NCBI GenBank assembly: GCA_022711435.1
Contig: JAKLFB010000044.1
Span: 1 to 46,691, forward strand
Source: Verrucomicrobiota bacterium
Lineage (GTDB): Bacteria; Verrucomicrobiota; Verrucomicrobiia; Limisphaerales; UBA1319
Length of the DNA: 46,691 nt
Direction: 5' to 3'
Positions 33,301 through 41,109 of this stretch are shown here, in pieces. The stretch's first letter is position 1. Every line of letters begins with the position of its first letter. The notes under the pieces were generated by a model that did no database searches, was not told where the DNA came from, and saw nothing but the letters and a program-made list of their open reading frames with translations. A program made the position numbers and the translations under genes.

Positions 33301-33720
33301 GCTGTATTGATCGAGCAGGGACGCGATCCGCTCGGCCAGCTGGAACTTGCGCCGCGGATCGTCGGAGGCGTCGAGATAGCTCCGAATCTCCTCGAACCCG
33401 GGCTGGCCGCTCAGCCCGTCGAGCTGGCCCATCACCCGCCATGTCAGCGCGTCCGGCTCGATGGGGCCGGCCTGCGTCCCCGCCGTCACGAGGTTCTCGA
33501 CCAGGCCCGAGATGAACGCCCGGGGGAAGGGAAATTCCAGGTTCGCGGCGATCCCGATGGCTTTGGCCAGCTCGAGCTTCAGCCACTGCGCCATGCCCTG
33601 GGTCTCCACCACGATCACCTCCGGGACGAACGGCGAGCTCAGAGGCGCCTCGAGGATGCGCGAGACCAGGCGCTCGACGAGTTTTTCCATCCGGTTGCTT
33701 TTGCACAGGATCAAGCTCAT
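30355..33720 (-). CDS. recC: exodeoxyribonuclease V subunit gamma, RecC (1121 aa)
   Basis: Start MSLILCKSNRMEKLVERLV, with GAGGAAGG about 14 nt upstream and an ATGA overlap with a 30-codon upstream frame. Family landmarks: VVETQGMAQWLKLELAKAIGIAANLEFPFPRAFI, FVTGSLPPSYLDVFAAL, VQVHNCHSPLRELQVLRDHLL, VVMMADVKAYAPFVKGVFG, and GLNPVRGIPFRAVCLLGMQDGSFPR. Length equals the usual ~1120. RecC is an inactivated helicase-like scaffold that splits the duplex and recognises Chi in RecBCD. First full gene of the operon. Confidence 0.97.
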   Translation of the reverse strand: MSLILCKSNRMEKLVERLVSRILEAPLSSPFVPEVIVVETQGMAQWLKLELAKAIGIAANLEFPFPRAFISGLVENLVTAGTQAGPIEPDALTWRVMGQLDGLSGQPGFEEIRSYLDASDDPRRKFQLAERIASLLDQYSVYRPEWIAKWQKGGESSWQAILWRAVMTGGLACQGLFLYELIQALSSLAFDRARIPERASLFVTGSLPPSYLDVFAALAQQIPVHMFWLCPSREYWGDIVTPREAARIQARTGIGNIDPKDLHIETINPILAACGKTGRAFQDLVADLDAIEEDDSLFAPSANNHLLGRIQNSILALEDAPPPADRPMISKDDRSVQVHNCHSPLRELQVLRDHLLEWFSADPTLSPQDVVVMMADVKAYAPFVKGVFGSTEPGAPAIPHAIADWGAREESALVDAWAALLQLSSSRLTATAVTDLLQTPAVRRRFGIAEDEIGQIQQWVQTASIRWGRDKQHRKQLGLPPFEEHTWEHGCGRLLLGYAMADGQNALDSGLMPCEGIEGTATDLLGRWLDFLKTLFAAMDDLAGDRSLEDWAAVLSQWLDAIFLPAPEEERAASRIRQVLDALRQEQRISGFDESVPLKVILERVLPRLEAEPPGRAHLKGAVTFCGLNPVRGIPFRAVCLLGMQDGSFPRTPTPPSFDRMAQRPQPGDPSQRDEDRYLFLQSILSARDRLYISYIGQSVQDNSPRPPSVVVSELLDFIRSRFDLEPPANMPAPLESSPLMVVHRLHAFSPAYYRQGKDADPRLFGYSSAFAEISRALANPASRPEIKQFLLKPLSASPPQSNEVRLIDLERFFRNPARSFVEVQLQFRLPEESDLVLDEEPFSLDALASYQCMQEMIEAGLAGKHASSVLDSWSGAGKLPPGTPGRILGNTLLSEADSMSSRVRTLIGEAAIERIPFSRRIGRFTLEGELACYPCGLVQCRAAKVDRERKGDAHLRLWIEHLVLQLLRPEGERKSWLFGKDETWVFKEAPGAESILGDLLELYAEGKTRPLPFFPRTAFAYALARERDPEKPPEESAWRAWEGSEFAQGEREDPYFDLCFRNDSNPLGEDFNRIAWRVVAPILDHQAKESKKEAKKKGETKPDGIGSPSRAKKRKGEKPS

Positions 33721-33809
33721 GGGGTTACAGATCTGCCTTCCTCGATCAGCTTGTGGAACGCGAAGATACGTTCCAGGGGCGGCCGGCTGAGCTGCTGTTT
33801 TCGGGCCAT
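33717..33809 (-). pseudogene. 30-codon remnant of a WYL-type regulator, coupled to recC
   Basis: The frame reads MARKQQLSRPPLERIFAFHK and ends LIEEGRSVTP, and its TGA overlaps the recC ATG (ATGA). The sequence looks like the extreme N-terminus of WYL-domain HTH regulators of this phylum (MARKQQ.SRPPL.R...H), which normally run to ~330 residues. Everything after the first helix is missing. It may now act only as a translated leader for recC. The assignment rests on a short match from memory. Confidence 0.5.
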
Positions 33810-33823
33810 AAATATTGATCAGG

Positions 33824-33843
33824 TGGCACTTTGTGTTGTGCCA
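33824..33843. promoter_or_regulatory. inverted repeat TGGCAC-N8-GTGCCA upstream of recC leader
   Basis: A perfect 6-bp dyad with 8-bp spacing, ending 14 nt before the ATG of the 30-codon leader frame. The spacing suits a dimeric repressor operator or a small RNA hairpin in the recCBD leader. No experimental or comparative support; could be chance. Confidence 0.3.
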
Positions 33844-34390
33844 TCCGACCCGCGCCCCTGTCAATGCTGCTCCGGACGCTGCTGCCCCAGGACGAACATT
33901 CATTCCGAGCTCTCATTGTCATTTTCCACGATACCAAAGTCACCTATGACATTTTCGGTCATACCCGATTTACCAGGGCGCACGCGCCGCCGTGCGGGGA
34001 CCAGCCTGCGCCGTGGCGGCTCTGGCAGGCATGCGTCCGCAGTCCGTAAGGATTCGGAGCGCGGGCCTCCTGGCCCGCAGCGCTGTCGGTTGACGGGCTC
34101 CACGCCGCGGATTCCTGCCCGCGGAATGACGCGGAAATGTTGATGCCCTCGGAAAGGTAGGGCGCGCACTCCGCTGCGCGCCGAGTTGTGAGCCTGCAGC
34201 CCTCGGTGCGGCGCCCACGGAGTGGCCGCCCTACCTTTCAGCTTGAGGCTTATGGGACGCGACGCTGTCGGGTCCGGCGGAAGGCCTGGAAGCTGAGCGC
34301 CACGACATCCGTCGCCTGGAACGGCATCTGCTCCTATCAAAGATGCGAGACCACAAGCAGATCACAGGGATCGAGGGGGGAGGATGACGC
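33844..34390. repeat. 547-bp intergenic region with repeats
   Basis: Contains the palindrome GCGGGCCTCCTGGCCCGC (~34065-34082), a module GCCCGCGGAATGACGCGGAA (~34118-34137), the large inverted repeat at 34156-34235, and a degenerate GACGCGACGCTGTCGGGTC palindrome (~34257-34275). A minus-strand frame ending near 33900 encodes MTENVIGDFGIVENDNESSE, which may be a gene remnant, but I cannot name it. Nothing else coding seen. Confidence 0.7.
34156..34235. repeat. ~80-bp REP-like inverted repeat, copy 2
   Basis: GGTAGGGCGCGCACTCCG ... CGGAGTGGCCGCCCTACC arms, nearly identical to 40836-40915 and slightly diverged from 24645-24724 in the loop (GAGTTGTGAGCCTGCAGCCC). Confidence 0.9.
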
Positions 34391-34819
34391 ATGAAAAGGA
34401 ACTGGAGGTGGCGTGGGTGGTGGATGCTGGCGGTGGCGGTGTTGGGATTGTCGGTGGTTGGGAATGGGCAGTGGGCGGATCGGCGGGGGCAGTTATCCCA
34501 GCCGGCAGGAGGCTTGTCCGAGCGTGGATATTCAGGGCTGGGGATCGCCCCGGGATCGATCGGGCTGATGGGGAGCGGGCGAGTCGAGCGACCGGGGCGC
34601 GATGAGGATTTGTGGCCGGAGTCAGGCGCTGACGGTCGGTATCGGGTGATCGACGCCTGCCGGTATGACGAGGAACTGCAGCGCGAGCATGAGCTGATCC
34701 TGTGCCAGGGGCATCGGATCCTGTGGCGGGTGGGGGAGCAGCTGCGTCAGGAGGCCCTCGAGTCGGTCCGTTGGGGCGTGGTGGGCGGGGTTCTCGGCAA
34801 GACGGCCGAGCCACCCTGA
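34391..34819 (+). CDS. small exported protein, possible N-terminal half of a toxin gene (142 aa)
   Basis: Start MKRNWRWRGWWMLAVAVLG has a strong GGAGG ribosome site 8 nt upstream and a signal-peptide-like N-terminus (~1-27, cleavage near GNG-Q). The rest is Gly/Arg-rich with a helical end (DEELQREHELILCQGHRIL, then EQLRQEALESVRWG). No family recognised. The stop at 34817 lies inside the next coding frame, which is offset by one base and encodes a toxin-like domain with no good start of its own. A single-base frameshift between ~34730 and 34817 would join them into one exported toxin of ~265 aa. Confidence 0.5.
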   Translation: MKRNWRWRGWWMLAVAVLGLSVVGNGQWADRRGQLSQPAGGLSERGYSGLGIAPGSIGLMGSGRVERPGRDEDLWPESGADGRYRVIDACRYDEELQREHELILCQGHRILWRVGEQLRQEALESVRWGVVGGVLGKTAEPP

Positions 34820-35187
34820 AAAGTGCTCGCCAGGTTATCCATCATGGGCATAATACGGTAAAGATCGCAGACAAGCCGCTCTACCGTTACATGAGCCGAG
34901 CGGAAGCCAATGCGATCCGGGAAACTGGATTACTTCGCGGCGGGAGAGCCGGCGAGACATTCTGGACGGACTCCCGGTTCACAAGTGCAGCGCGGGCAGA
35001 GAGCCGGCTGTCATTGGGATCGGCACCAGAGGTCCGGATGGAGTTCCGTCTAAAGAGCAACCCGACTCTGGAGCGTGCCGGGACAAGAGTCCAACCCGCC
35101 AACGGTGGCACCGGTCTTGGGCGGGAATGCTCGACATTCGATAGGGTCGAAGTGGAGATTATCAATGTCCAGCCATTCACACACTGA
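34702..35187 (+). CDS. RHS/polymorphic-toxin-like C-terminal domain (frame start uncertain)
   Basis: The coding part begins around residue 38 (LKSARQVIHHGHNTVKIADK). It continues LYRYMSRAEANAIRETGLL, RGGRAGETFWTDSRFTSAA, EVRMEFRLKSNPTLERAG and ends VEVEIINVQPF. This is the pattern of toxin tips at the C-termini of RHS or other polymorphic toxins (LYRYMS ... GETFFT ... VEFxxxNNPTL). The enzymatic activity is not established. The first 37 residues read as Gly/Ala-rich shadow sequence, the first in-frame ATG is only at YMSRAE, and the GTG at 34702 is unconvincing. The domain is therefore probably a displaced or frameshifted tip. It overlaps the next gene by 23 nt. Confidence 0.5.
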   Translation: MPGASDPVAGGGAAASGGPRVGPLGRGGRGSRQDGRATLKSARQVIHHGHNTVKIADKPLYRYMSRAEANAIRETGLLRGGRAGETFWTDSRFTSAARAESRLSLGSAPEVRMEFRLKSNPTLERAGTRVQPANGGTGLGRECSTFDRVEVEIINVQPFTH

Positions 35188-35569
35188 CCTGACTGGCCGG
35201 CCATTCGCCGCGCTGGTAAGCGATCCGTGGGATTTCAAATCGGCAGCCGGCGATAATCGGCTCGATGGCAGAATTGTTGCTGTGTCTCCCGACTCGGCAA
35301 AGAAGCCTTGGCTGTTGTGCGACGTTTCCCTGTTCGAAGCAGGCGGCCGGCAAGTTGACCGAGTTGTGCTGACGTGTCGGTACTGGAAAACAGAATCGCT
35401 CTTTGATGACGTACTCGCTCGGAAGCGTGTAACCGTCCACATGTTTTACGCGGTCGATTCTGGAATTGTTGATGAGACAACGGCAGACGACTATCTGGAC
35501 AATCCGAACCGCTCACGTTTCCTGATCAGTTCGATCCAGTTGCAGACAAGCCTTACGCCAGGGGGCTGA
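35165..35569 (+). CDS. candidate cognate immunity protein (134 aa)
   Basis: Start MSSHSHTDLTGRPFAALVSD. Not a family I recognise; mixed alpha/beta with strands LDGRIVAVSP, PWLLCDVSLFEAG, RVVLTCRYW and KRVTVHMFYAVD. The start lies inside the end of the toxin-like frame (23-nt overlap), the usual order and spacing for toxin-immunity pairs. Its role is inferred from position only. Confidence 0.55.
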   Translation: MSSHSHTDLTGRPFAALVSDPWDFKSAAGDNRLDGRIVAVSPDSAKKPWLLCDVSLFEAGGRQVDRVVLTCRYWKTESLFDDVLARKRVTVHMFYAVDSGIVDETTADDYLDNPNRSRFLISSIQLQTSLTPGG

Positions 35570-35865
35570 CACGTGCCTTCCCGTGCAGGGAGATTGTTTG
35601 GCACTTGGTGCTTCCGGCCGCAATTGGGTGGCCATCCCCAGAAACCGTGATCGCCCTCCCCTCCATGGCAGTGGATGGTGTGGGGAGAAGCGGTCCAGCG
35701 GGTTGCCAAGGCCGACAAAAATGTCGGCGCTCGTGTGGGGACGCGACGCTGTCGCGTCCGGCGGAAAGCCCGAAGCCAACCGTAGCCGCCGAGGTGAGGA
35801 GGCGGACCTTGAAGCCGAAACCGTAGCCGCAGCTTTCAAGCTGCGATTCCATCTCGCCACGAAGG
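35570..35865. repeat. intergenic repeats between immunity gene and 746-aa gene
   Basis: Palindromes GCCGACAAAAATGTCGGC (35711-35728) and GACGCGACGCTGTCGCGTC (~35739-35757), then CGTAGCCGCAGCTTTCAAG... (35822-35845). No gene seen. Confidence 0.75.
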
Positions 35866-38106
35866 TCATGGTTGATCGGGGCTTTGCCGCGTGGGATCTG
35901 AGGGCTCCCGCCATGGGCTGCCGTCGTTCTGCAGCATCTGCTGCTTCACTGAAGGCAAACGATCCTTAATGGCTGAGCGCGCGGTGCGGTCCCACAAGGT
36001 AGTTCTCTCGAGTCGCAAACCGAGCACCGCAGCCGTCCACGCCTGGGCCCAACCCGATTCGATGGACCACGCCCCCCAGCCGGAGTCTCCCGAACTCGCC
36101 CAGGGCTCCCAGCGCAGAAAATCAAACGCCCGAAACCAGTTGCCTTGCACCCAGGGCATGTCGTTTGACCGGGCTTGAATCCGGCACAGGTATTCCGCGA
36201 GGCGATCTGCGGCAGCCTCGACACGCGGGTCTTTCAGCACAGCCGCAGCTTCATGAAGGCCCAGCAAGGCAAAGCCACTGACATAAAGCTGATCGCTGAC
36301 CGGGTCGCCGTTTTCCTGCAAGAGGGGCGTTTCGGTTGTGCCATAGGCTTCATTGGAAGCGGGCACTTTGTAATGGCCGGTGCCAGCGCCGGCCCGAAAA
36401 CGTTCCGGCAACGCTCCACTGGCGTGCTGCGCAGCCAGGTAATCGTTGATGACCAACTGGAGCCATTGGCGATGCTCGGGCGTATCCTCGATCCTCGCCA
36501 GCCACGCCAGGCAGAGCAGCATGTGCGCCCGCTCCATGTTGTCATTCCACCTCCATTTTTGCGGGAACGCTTCCATCATCATGCGCATGCCCGTCTTGGT
36601 TTTCACCAGGAACTCCCTTTCGCCGGTCTGCCGGTATGCCCAGAGGAAGCAGGCCCAGCTGTATGCTTCGAAATGGGGCGAATCATTCACCGTCTTCGCA
36701 TCGTGAAAATGCTTCCACCCGTGCTGTTCGAGCGCGGGCATGTCAATCCGGTCCCCGCGGAAGCCAAGCTGGCCTGTCGTGCGCAGGTTGGCAAAGAGCG
36801 CTCGGAGCAAGGGCTCGTCCCATCGATCGGACCGCAGGCATGCGGCAGCGAGCATGGTGGCCAGCATCGCACGCGCGTTATCATCGCCGTAGTTGGCAGT
36901 CTTCCACGCAGGCGCTGTGCTTCCCCAGCCAATCAAGCCGTACGCAGGATGACGGGAATTGCCGCGCGCCTCGCCACACAGATCCGAGCTGTAATAGAGG
37001 AAATCGAGCAGGTTCGAGGATGTGGTCCGGCTGCGCCGGCTGCGGTTCAACGCCCAATCCATTGCCAGCACCATTGCTGACTCGGCCTGGCAATCAGCCC
37101 GAACCACAACGATTGGCGTTTGTTTCCCGTCAGGCCGAATGTTGGAAAAGAAGCCTTCCAAGATCCCGAAGCGGCCGTCGCCGTTGGGAGCCGGGAGCGG
37201 GGAGTCCTTGGGCCACTGAGCCCCTTCCTTCATTAGCTGATGGATCGTTTGGAAATGGTCCTCCGAAATAAGCAATCCCGAGTCGTAGCGCCAGCGGACC
37301 GCGAAATCGAAAGCTCGCTGCTCGGCCTTTGCGGGAAGCTTCCCGGTTGGGCCGTGCATGGTTGTGACATGGGGCTCCCACACCGGTCGAACGGATTCAT
37401 CGGCGCCCAACCTGTTCAGGATGAAACTCCACAAGGCAACCCATTCCTGCGCAGGGGCAAAGCGTCCGGAAAGAAAGCTGCTTAGCTTGGTGGTAGCGAC
37501 CAGCATCCTCCGGGCCTCGAACTCAAACAACACTGGCTGTGCGTTGGTCGGGATGCCGTAAATCGCGTGGTTATAGCCAGCCACGCGTCCGATGACGACC
37601 AGGGGATCCTTCACGACGACAGGCAGCACCCTGCAGTCATGAGCAGTGAGCAACCGCCCCTTCGGCAGGCCGGGGCCAAGTCTGTCGCTATTCACGATGA
37701 AACGCTCCCAGACTGTTTCCCGGGCTGGGCCCAGGCTCAAACCGGGCAAATTTTGAGGGAATTCGATGTAGAGCCGGAGATTTTTGGCTCTCGATCGTTC
37801 GAGAAGGCTGGACGGGATCGAAAGCGGTTTTCCAGGATACTCGTCCGCCATCAGCAACACAAGGGAACCGGGGCGGGCAGCGGATACGGCTGCTTCCGGG
37901 TTGGGATATCTGTCCGGCTCCAGGCCGCCGGCTTTCAGCGCGCGAAACACGTCATTTTCAGCTGTGCAGGAAAAGGCGAAACGGGACTTCTGCGCCCCCG
38001 CAGCGGGAGAAGGCAGCAGCAGGAAAATGGCTCCACACAGCAGGACCATCAAAGCTTCAGAAAGAGAACGAAATGCTCCCGGGTAGTCTCGGATGCGCGT
38101 GTTCAT
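35866..38106 (-). CDS. secreted six-hairpin-like protein, ~746 aa
   Basis: Start MNTRIRDYPGAF, with a signal sequence around 18-40 (LMVLLCGAIFLLLPSPAAGA). The first ~250 residues form an alpha/beta region resembling glutamine-amidotransferase-like or ThuA-like modules (LVLLMADEYPGKPLS, RLYIEFPQNLPG). From ~300 the pattern is helical hairpins typical of (alpha/alpha)6 glycosidase-fold proteins (FEAYSWACFLWAYRQTGE, WNDNMERAHMLLCLAWLA, WGAWSIESGWAQAWTAAVL). A carbohydrate-active role is likely but substrate and catalytic residues cannot be assigned. Divergent from tex, 331 bp apart. Confidence 0.7.
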   Translation of the reverse strand: MNTRIRDYPGAFRSLSEALMVLLCGAIFLLLPSPAAGAQKSRFAFSCTAENDVFRALKAGGLEPDRYPNPEAAVSAARPGSLVLLMADEYPGKPLSIPSSLLERSRAKNLRLYIEFPQNLPGLSLGPARETVWERFIVNSDRLGPGLPKGRLLTAHDCRVLPVVVKDPLVVIGRVAGYNHAIYGIPTNAQPVLFEFEARRMLVATTKLSSFLSGRFAPAQEWVALWSFILNRLGADESVRPVWEPHVTTMHGPTGKLPAKAEQRAFDFAVRWRYDSGLLISEDHFQTIHQLMKEGAQWPKDSPLPAPNGDGRFGILEGFFSNIRPDGKQTPIVVVRADCQAESAMVLAMDWALNRSRRSRTTSSNLLDFLYYSSDLCGEARGNSRHPAYGLIGWGSTAPAWKTANYGDDNARAMLATMLAAACLRSDRWDEPLLRALFANLRTTGQLGFRGDRIDMPALEQHGWKHFHDAKTVNDSPHFEAYSWACFLWAYRQTGEREFLVKTKTGMRMMMEAFPQKWRWNDNMERAHMLLCLAWLARIEDTPEHRQWLQLVINDYLAAQHASGALPERFRAGAGTGHYKVPASNEAYGTTETPLLQENGDPVSDQLYVSGFALLGLHEAAAVLKDPRVEAAADRLAEYLCRIQARSNDMPWVQGNWFRAFDFLRWEPWASSGDSGWGAWSIESGWAQAWTAAVLGLRLERTTLWDRTARSAIKDRLPSVKQQMLQNDGSPWREPSDPTRQSPDQP

Positions 38107-38437
38107 GATGGTCGGCGCCGGACGAAGAATGGTGCTCGCATTGCAGGTCGAGAAATAGCACGCAAAGAACAGCGGCGCCAAGCTCTTCGCGCCTTCGCGT
38201 GAGATCAGTTGCGCAGCTGCGGCTTCAGCCGAACACCAAACTTGGCTTCCCGGATTCGCTGTCCCAAGCCAATCTGCATCTGCGGAAATCTGCGCGATCT
38301 GCAGATCACTTTTTTTGCTGACCCTGGCAGGACAGCCTTTCGCGCGCGCGTCAAGCGATTAAGTCATCTCGACGCCGCATTTTTGGATTGGCAGAGCGAA
38401 GGCGGCTGCGGGAAGAATTGTTGCTGAAGGGAATGCC
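38107..38437. promoter_or_regulatory. 331-bp divergent intergenic region upstream of tex
   Basis: Separates divergent starts at 38106 (minus) and 38438 (plus), so it should hold both promoters; no confident -35/-10 pair can be picked. AAGGGA lies 7-8 nt before the tex ATG. No gene or repeat family member seen. Confidence 0.45.
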
Positions 38438-40765
38438 ATGACTGCCCATCCTGAGACTTGCATTGGCGGGGCCCACTTGCAGGCGCGAGTGGCCGCCGAG
38501 CTCAAGCTGCCACCGGCGAGCGTCGCCTCGACAGCCCGCTTGCTTGCGGGGGGCGCGACGGTGCCGTTTATCGCTCGCTACCGAAAGGAGGCCACCGGAT
38601 CGCTCGATGAAGTGGCGATCGCATCCATCCGGGATCGCCTCGTCCAATACGCCGAGCTGGAGGCGCGGCGCGCCGCCATTTTGAAATCGCTCGAGGAACG
38701 CAAGCTCCTCACGCCGGAGCTGGCGGGGAAGATCGCCGCGGCCGAGACGATGGTCGCGCTCGAGGATGTGTTCGCCCCGTTCCGGCCCAAGCGCCGCACG
38801 CGGGCCACCATCGCCCGGGAGAAGGGCCTCGAGCCCCTGGCGGACTGGCTGCTGGCCAATCAGTCCAGCCCGGCCGATCCGCACGCCGAAGCAGCGAGGT
38901 TCATCGCGGCCGGCGGCGACCCGGAGAAAACCGTGCCGACCGCCGACGACGCTCTGGCTGGGGCGCGCGATATCCTGGCCGAACGGTTCAGCGATGATCC
39001 CGAAGCGCGGCGGCTGGTCCGCGGGCTGTTCGAGAAGGAGGCGGTTCTCGCCTCGAAGGTCCTCAAGGACGCCGAGGCGAAGCCGGAGGCGCAGAAGTTC
39101 CGCGATTACTTTGCGTGGTCCGAACCCCTGGCCCACGTTCCCTCGCACCGCCTGCTGGCGATGCGGCGGGGCGAGGCTGAGGGTTATTTGCTCCTGCGCG
39201 TCACGGTGGACGAAGGGCGTGCGATCGGGCTCCTCGAGGGGCGTTTCATCGCCGGCAACGGCGGCAGCGCGCAACAGGTGCGGCTTGCCTGCCAGGACGG
39301 CTACCAGCGCCTGCTGTCGGCACAGATGGAGACCGAGGTCAGGCTTGCCTCGAAGAAGGTGGCGGACGCCGAGGCGATCCGCGTTTTCAGGGAGAACCTG
39401 CGCGAGCTGCTCATGGCGCCGCCCTTGGGCCAGCGCAAGGTCCTGGCCATCGATCCCGGATTCCGCACCGGCTGCAAGCTCGCCGTGCTCGATGCCCAAG
39501 GGAGCTTGCTCTTCGACGACGTCATCTATCCGACGGGCGGATCGGATCTGCAGGTCCGCCAGGCTCGGGAGCGCGTGCGGAAGGTGGCGGCCCATTTCGG
39601 CATCGAGGCCGTGGCGATTGGCAATGGCACGGCCAGCCGCGAGACCGAGGCGTTCATTGCCTCCTGCGGCCTGCCCCAGTCGGTGGTGGTGGTCATGGTG
39701 AACGAGAGCGGCGCGTCCGTCTATTCCGCCAGCGAGGTCGCGCGCGAGGAGTTTCCGCACAAGGACATCACGGTCCGGGGCGCGGTGTCGATCGGCCGGC
39801 GGCTCATGGATCCGCTGGCCGAGCTGGTGAAGATCGATCCCCAGAGCATCGGGGTGGGGCAGTACCAGCACGATGTCGACCAGGTCGCGCTTCAGCGGGC
39901 GCTGGATGACACCGTGGTTTCCTGCGTGAACCGTGTCGGCGTCGAGGTGAACACCGCCAGCAAGCAGCTGCTCCGCTACGTCTCCGGCCTCAACGACACC
40001 GTGGCCGAAAACATCGTCAAGCACCGCCAGGAGCACGGCCCGTTCACGGCGCGCGCCGGGCTCAAGCAGGTGCCCCGGCTCGGCGACAAGACGTTCGAGC
40101 AGGCGGCGGGTTTCCTCCGCATCCGCGGCGCAGCCAACCCGCTCGACGCCAGCGCGGTTCACCCGGAGAGCTACCCGGTCGTCGAGCGGATGGCGCGCGA
40201 TGCCGGCTGTCAGGTCGCCGACCTGGTGACGGATGCGTCCCTGCATGCGCGGATCCAGCTCGAGCGCTACGTCACCGACACGATCGGCCTTCCGACCTTG
40301 AAGGACATCATGGCCGAGCTGGCCAAGCCGGGCCGCGATCCGCGCCAGCAGTTCGAGGTGTTCAAGTTCGCGGACGGCATCGAGAAGCCCGAGGACCTCG
40401 AGCCCGGCATGAAATTGCCCGGGATCGTAACCAACGTGACCGCCTTCGGCGCTTTTGTGGACATCGGGGTCCACCAGGACGGGCTGGTCCATATCAGCCA
40501 GCTGGCGGATACCTTCGTCAAGGATCCGAGCGCGGTGGTGAAAGCCGGCCAGCGCGTCCACGTGACCGTCCTCGAGGTGGATCTCGAACGCAAGCGCATT
40601 GCCCTGTCGCTCAAGACCCGTCCGGACCTTCCGTCGAAATCGGCTCGATCGAGCGAACGGCCCGCTCCGCGCGCGCCGGCCAGCCCCCCGGCGAAGGGCT
40701 CGGGAAGCTTCAACTCCGGCCTGTTCACCGCCGCGCTGGACAAGCTGGGCCGGAACAAACCTTGA
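38438..40765 (+). CDS. tex: Tex-family RNA-binding protein (775 aa)
   Basis: Full-length Tex. N-terminal helix-turn-helix/Tex_N region (VASTARLLAGGATVPFIARYRKE at ~30-50); YqgF/RuvC-like domain from ~335 (VLAIDPGFRTGCKLAVLD, AIGNGTASRETEAFI); helix-hairpin-helix region (~500-570, YVSGLNDTVAENIVKHR); S1 domain at ~655-725 (GIVTNVTAFGAFVDIG, DGLVHISQLAD); and a Pro/Ser-rich tail. Tex is a nearly universal, highly conserved nucleic-acid-binding factor affecting transcription and RNA turnover. A long open frame on the opposite strand (38351-40849) is a GC-driven shadow. Confidence 0.97.
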   Translation: MTAHPETCIGGAHLQARVAAELKLPPASVASTARLLAGGATVPFIARYRKEATGSLDEVAIASIRDRLVQYAELEARRAAILKSLEERKLLTPELAGKIAAAETMVALEDVFAPFRPKRRTRATIAREKGLEPLADWLLANQSSPADPHAEAARFIAAGGDPEKTVPTADDALAGARDILAERFSDDPEARRLVRGLFEKEAVLASKVLKDAEAKPEAQKFRDYFAWSEPLAHVPSHRLLAMRRGEAEGYLLLRVTVDEGRAIGLLEGRFIAGNGGSAQQVRLACQDGYQRLLSAQMETEVRLASKKVADAEAIRVFRENLRELLMAPPLGQRKVLAIDPGFRTGCKLAVLDAQGSLLFDDVIYPTGGSDLQVRQARERVRKVAAHFGIEAVAIGNGTASRETEAFIASCGLPQSVVVVMVNESGASVYSASEVAREEFPHKDITVRGAVSIGRRLMDPLAELVKIDPQSIGVGQYQHDVDQVALQRALDDTVVSCVNRVGVEVNTASKQLLRYVSGLNDTVAENIVKHRQEHGPFTARAGLKQVPRLGDKTFEQAAGFLRIRGAANPLDASAVHPESYPVVERMARDAGCQVADLVTDASLHARIQLERYVTDTIGLPTLKDIMAELAKPGRDPRQQFEVFKFADGIEKPEDLEPGMKLPGIVTNVTAFGAFVDIGVHQDGLVHISQLADTFVKDPSAVVKAGQRVHVTVLEVDLERKRIALSLKTRPDLPSKSARSSERPAPRAPASPPAKGSGSFNSGLFTAALDKLGRNKP

Positions 40766-41109
40766 CACAGCTGCACGCTGCCGATTTGTGGCCGCGGAAC
40801 GACGCGGAAATGTTGATGCCCTTACCTCCGCAAAAGGTAGGGCGCGCACTCCGCTGCGCGCCGAGTTGTGAGCTTGCAGCCTTCGGTGCGGCGCCCACGG
40901 AGTGGCCGCCCTACCTTTCAGCTTGAGGCTTACGGGACGCGACGCTGTCGCGTCCGCTTGTCGGCCAACATTTGCACACCCTTGATCGCGTAGGCGCAGC
41001 TTTCAAGCTGCGGCGACGGTTGCAGAATGAATGCCGCGCACGAAGGAGATTGGCATCCGGCGGCCAAATCCTCAACTGCGGGACTTCGTGCCCTTCGAGA
41101 TCTTTCAGT
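40766..41109. repeat. 344-bp intergenic repeat cluster downstream of tex
   Basis: In order: module GCACGCTGCCGATTTGTG, GCGGAACGACGCGGAAATG (also at ~24590 and ~34118), large inverted repeat 40836-40915, palindrome GACGCGACGCTGTCGCGTC (~40936-40954), then GCGCAGCTTTCAAGCTGCGG (~40994-41013). No gene seen. Confidence 0.8.
40836..40915. repeat. ~80-bp REP-like inverted repeat, copy 3
   Basis: Same arms as 34156-34235, with a nearly identical loop. It lies ~70 bp after the tex stop and could form a transcript-end hairpin. Confidence 0.9.

Noticed and set aside
38351..40849. 832-codon open frame on the minus strand
   Set aside because: Antisense to tex, whose conservation is unambiguous; no start signal or recognisable domain.
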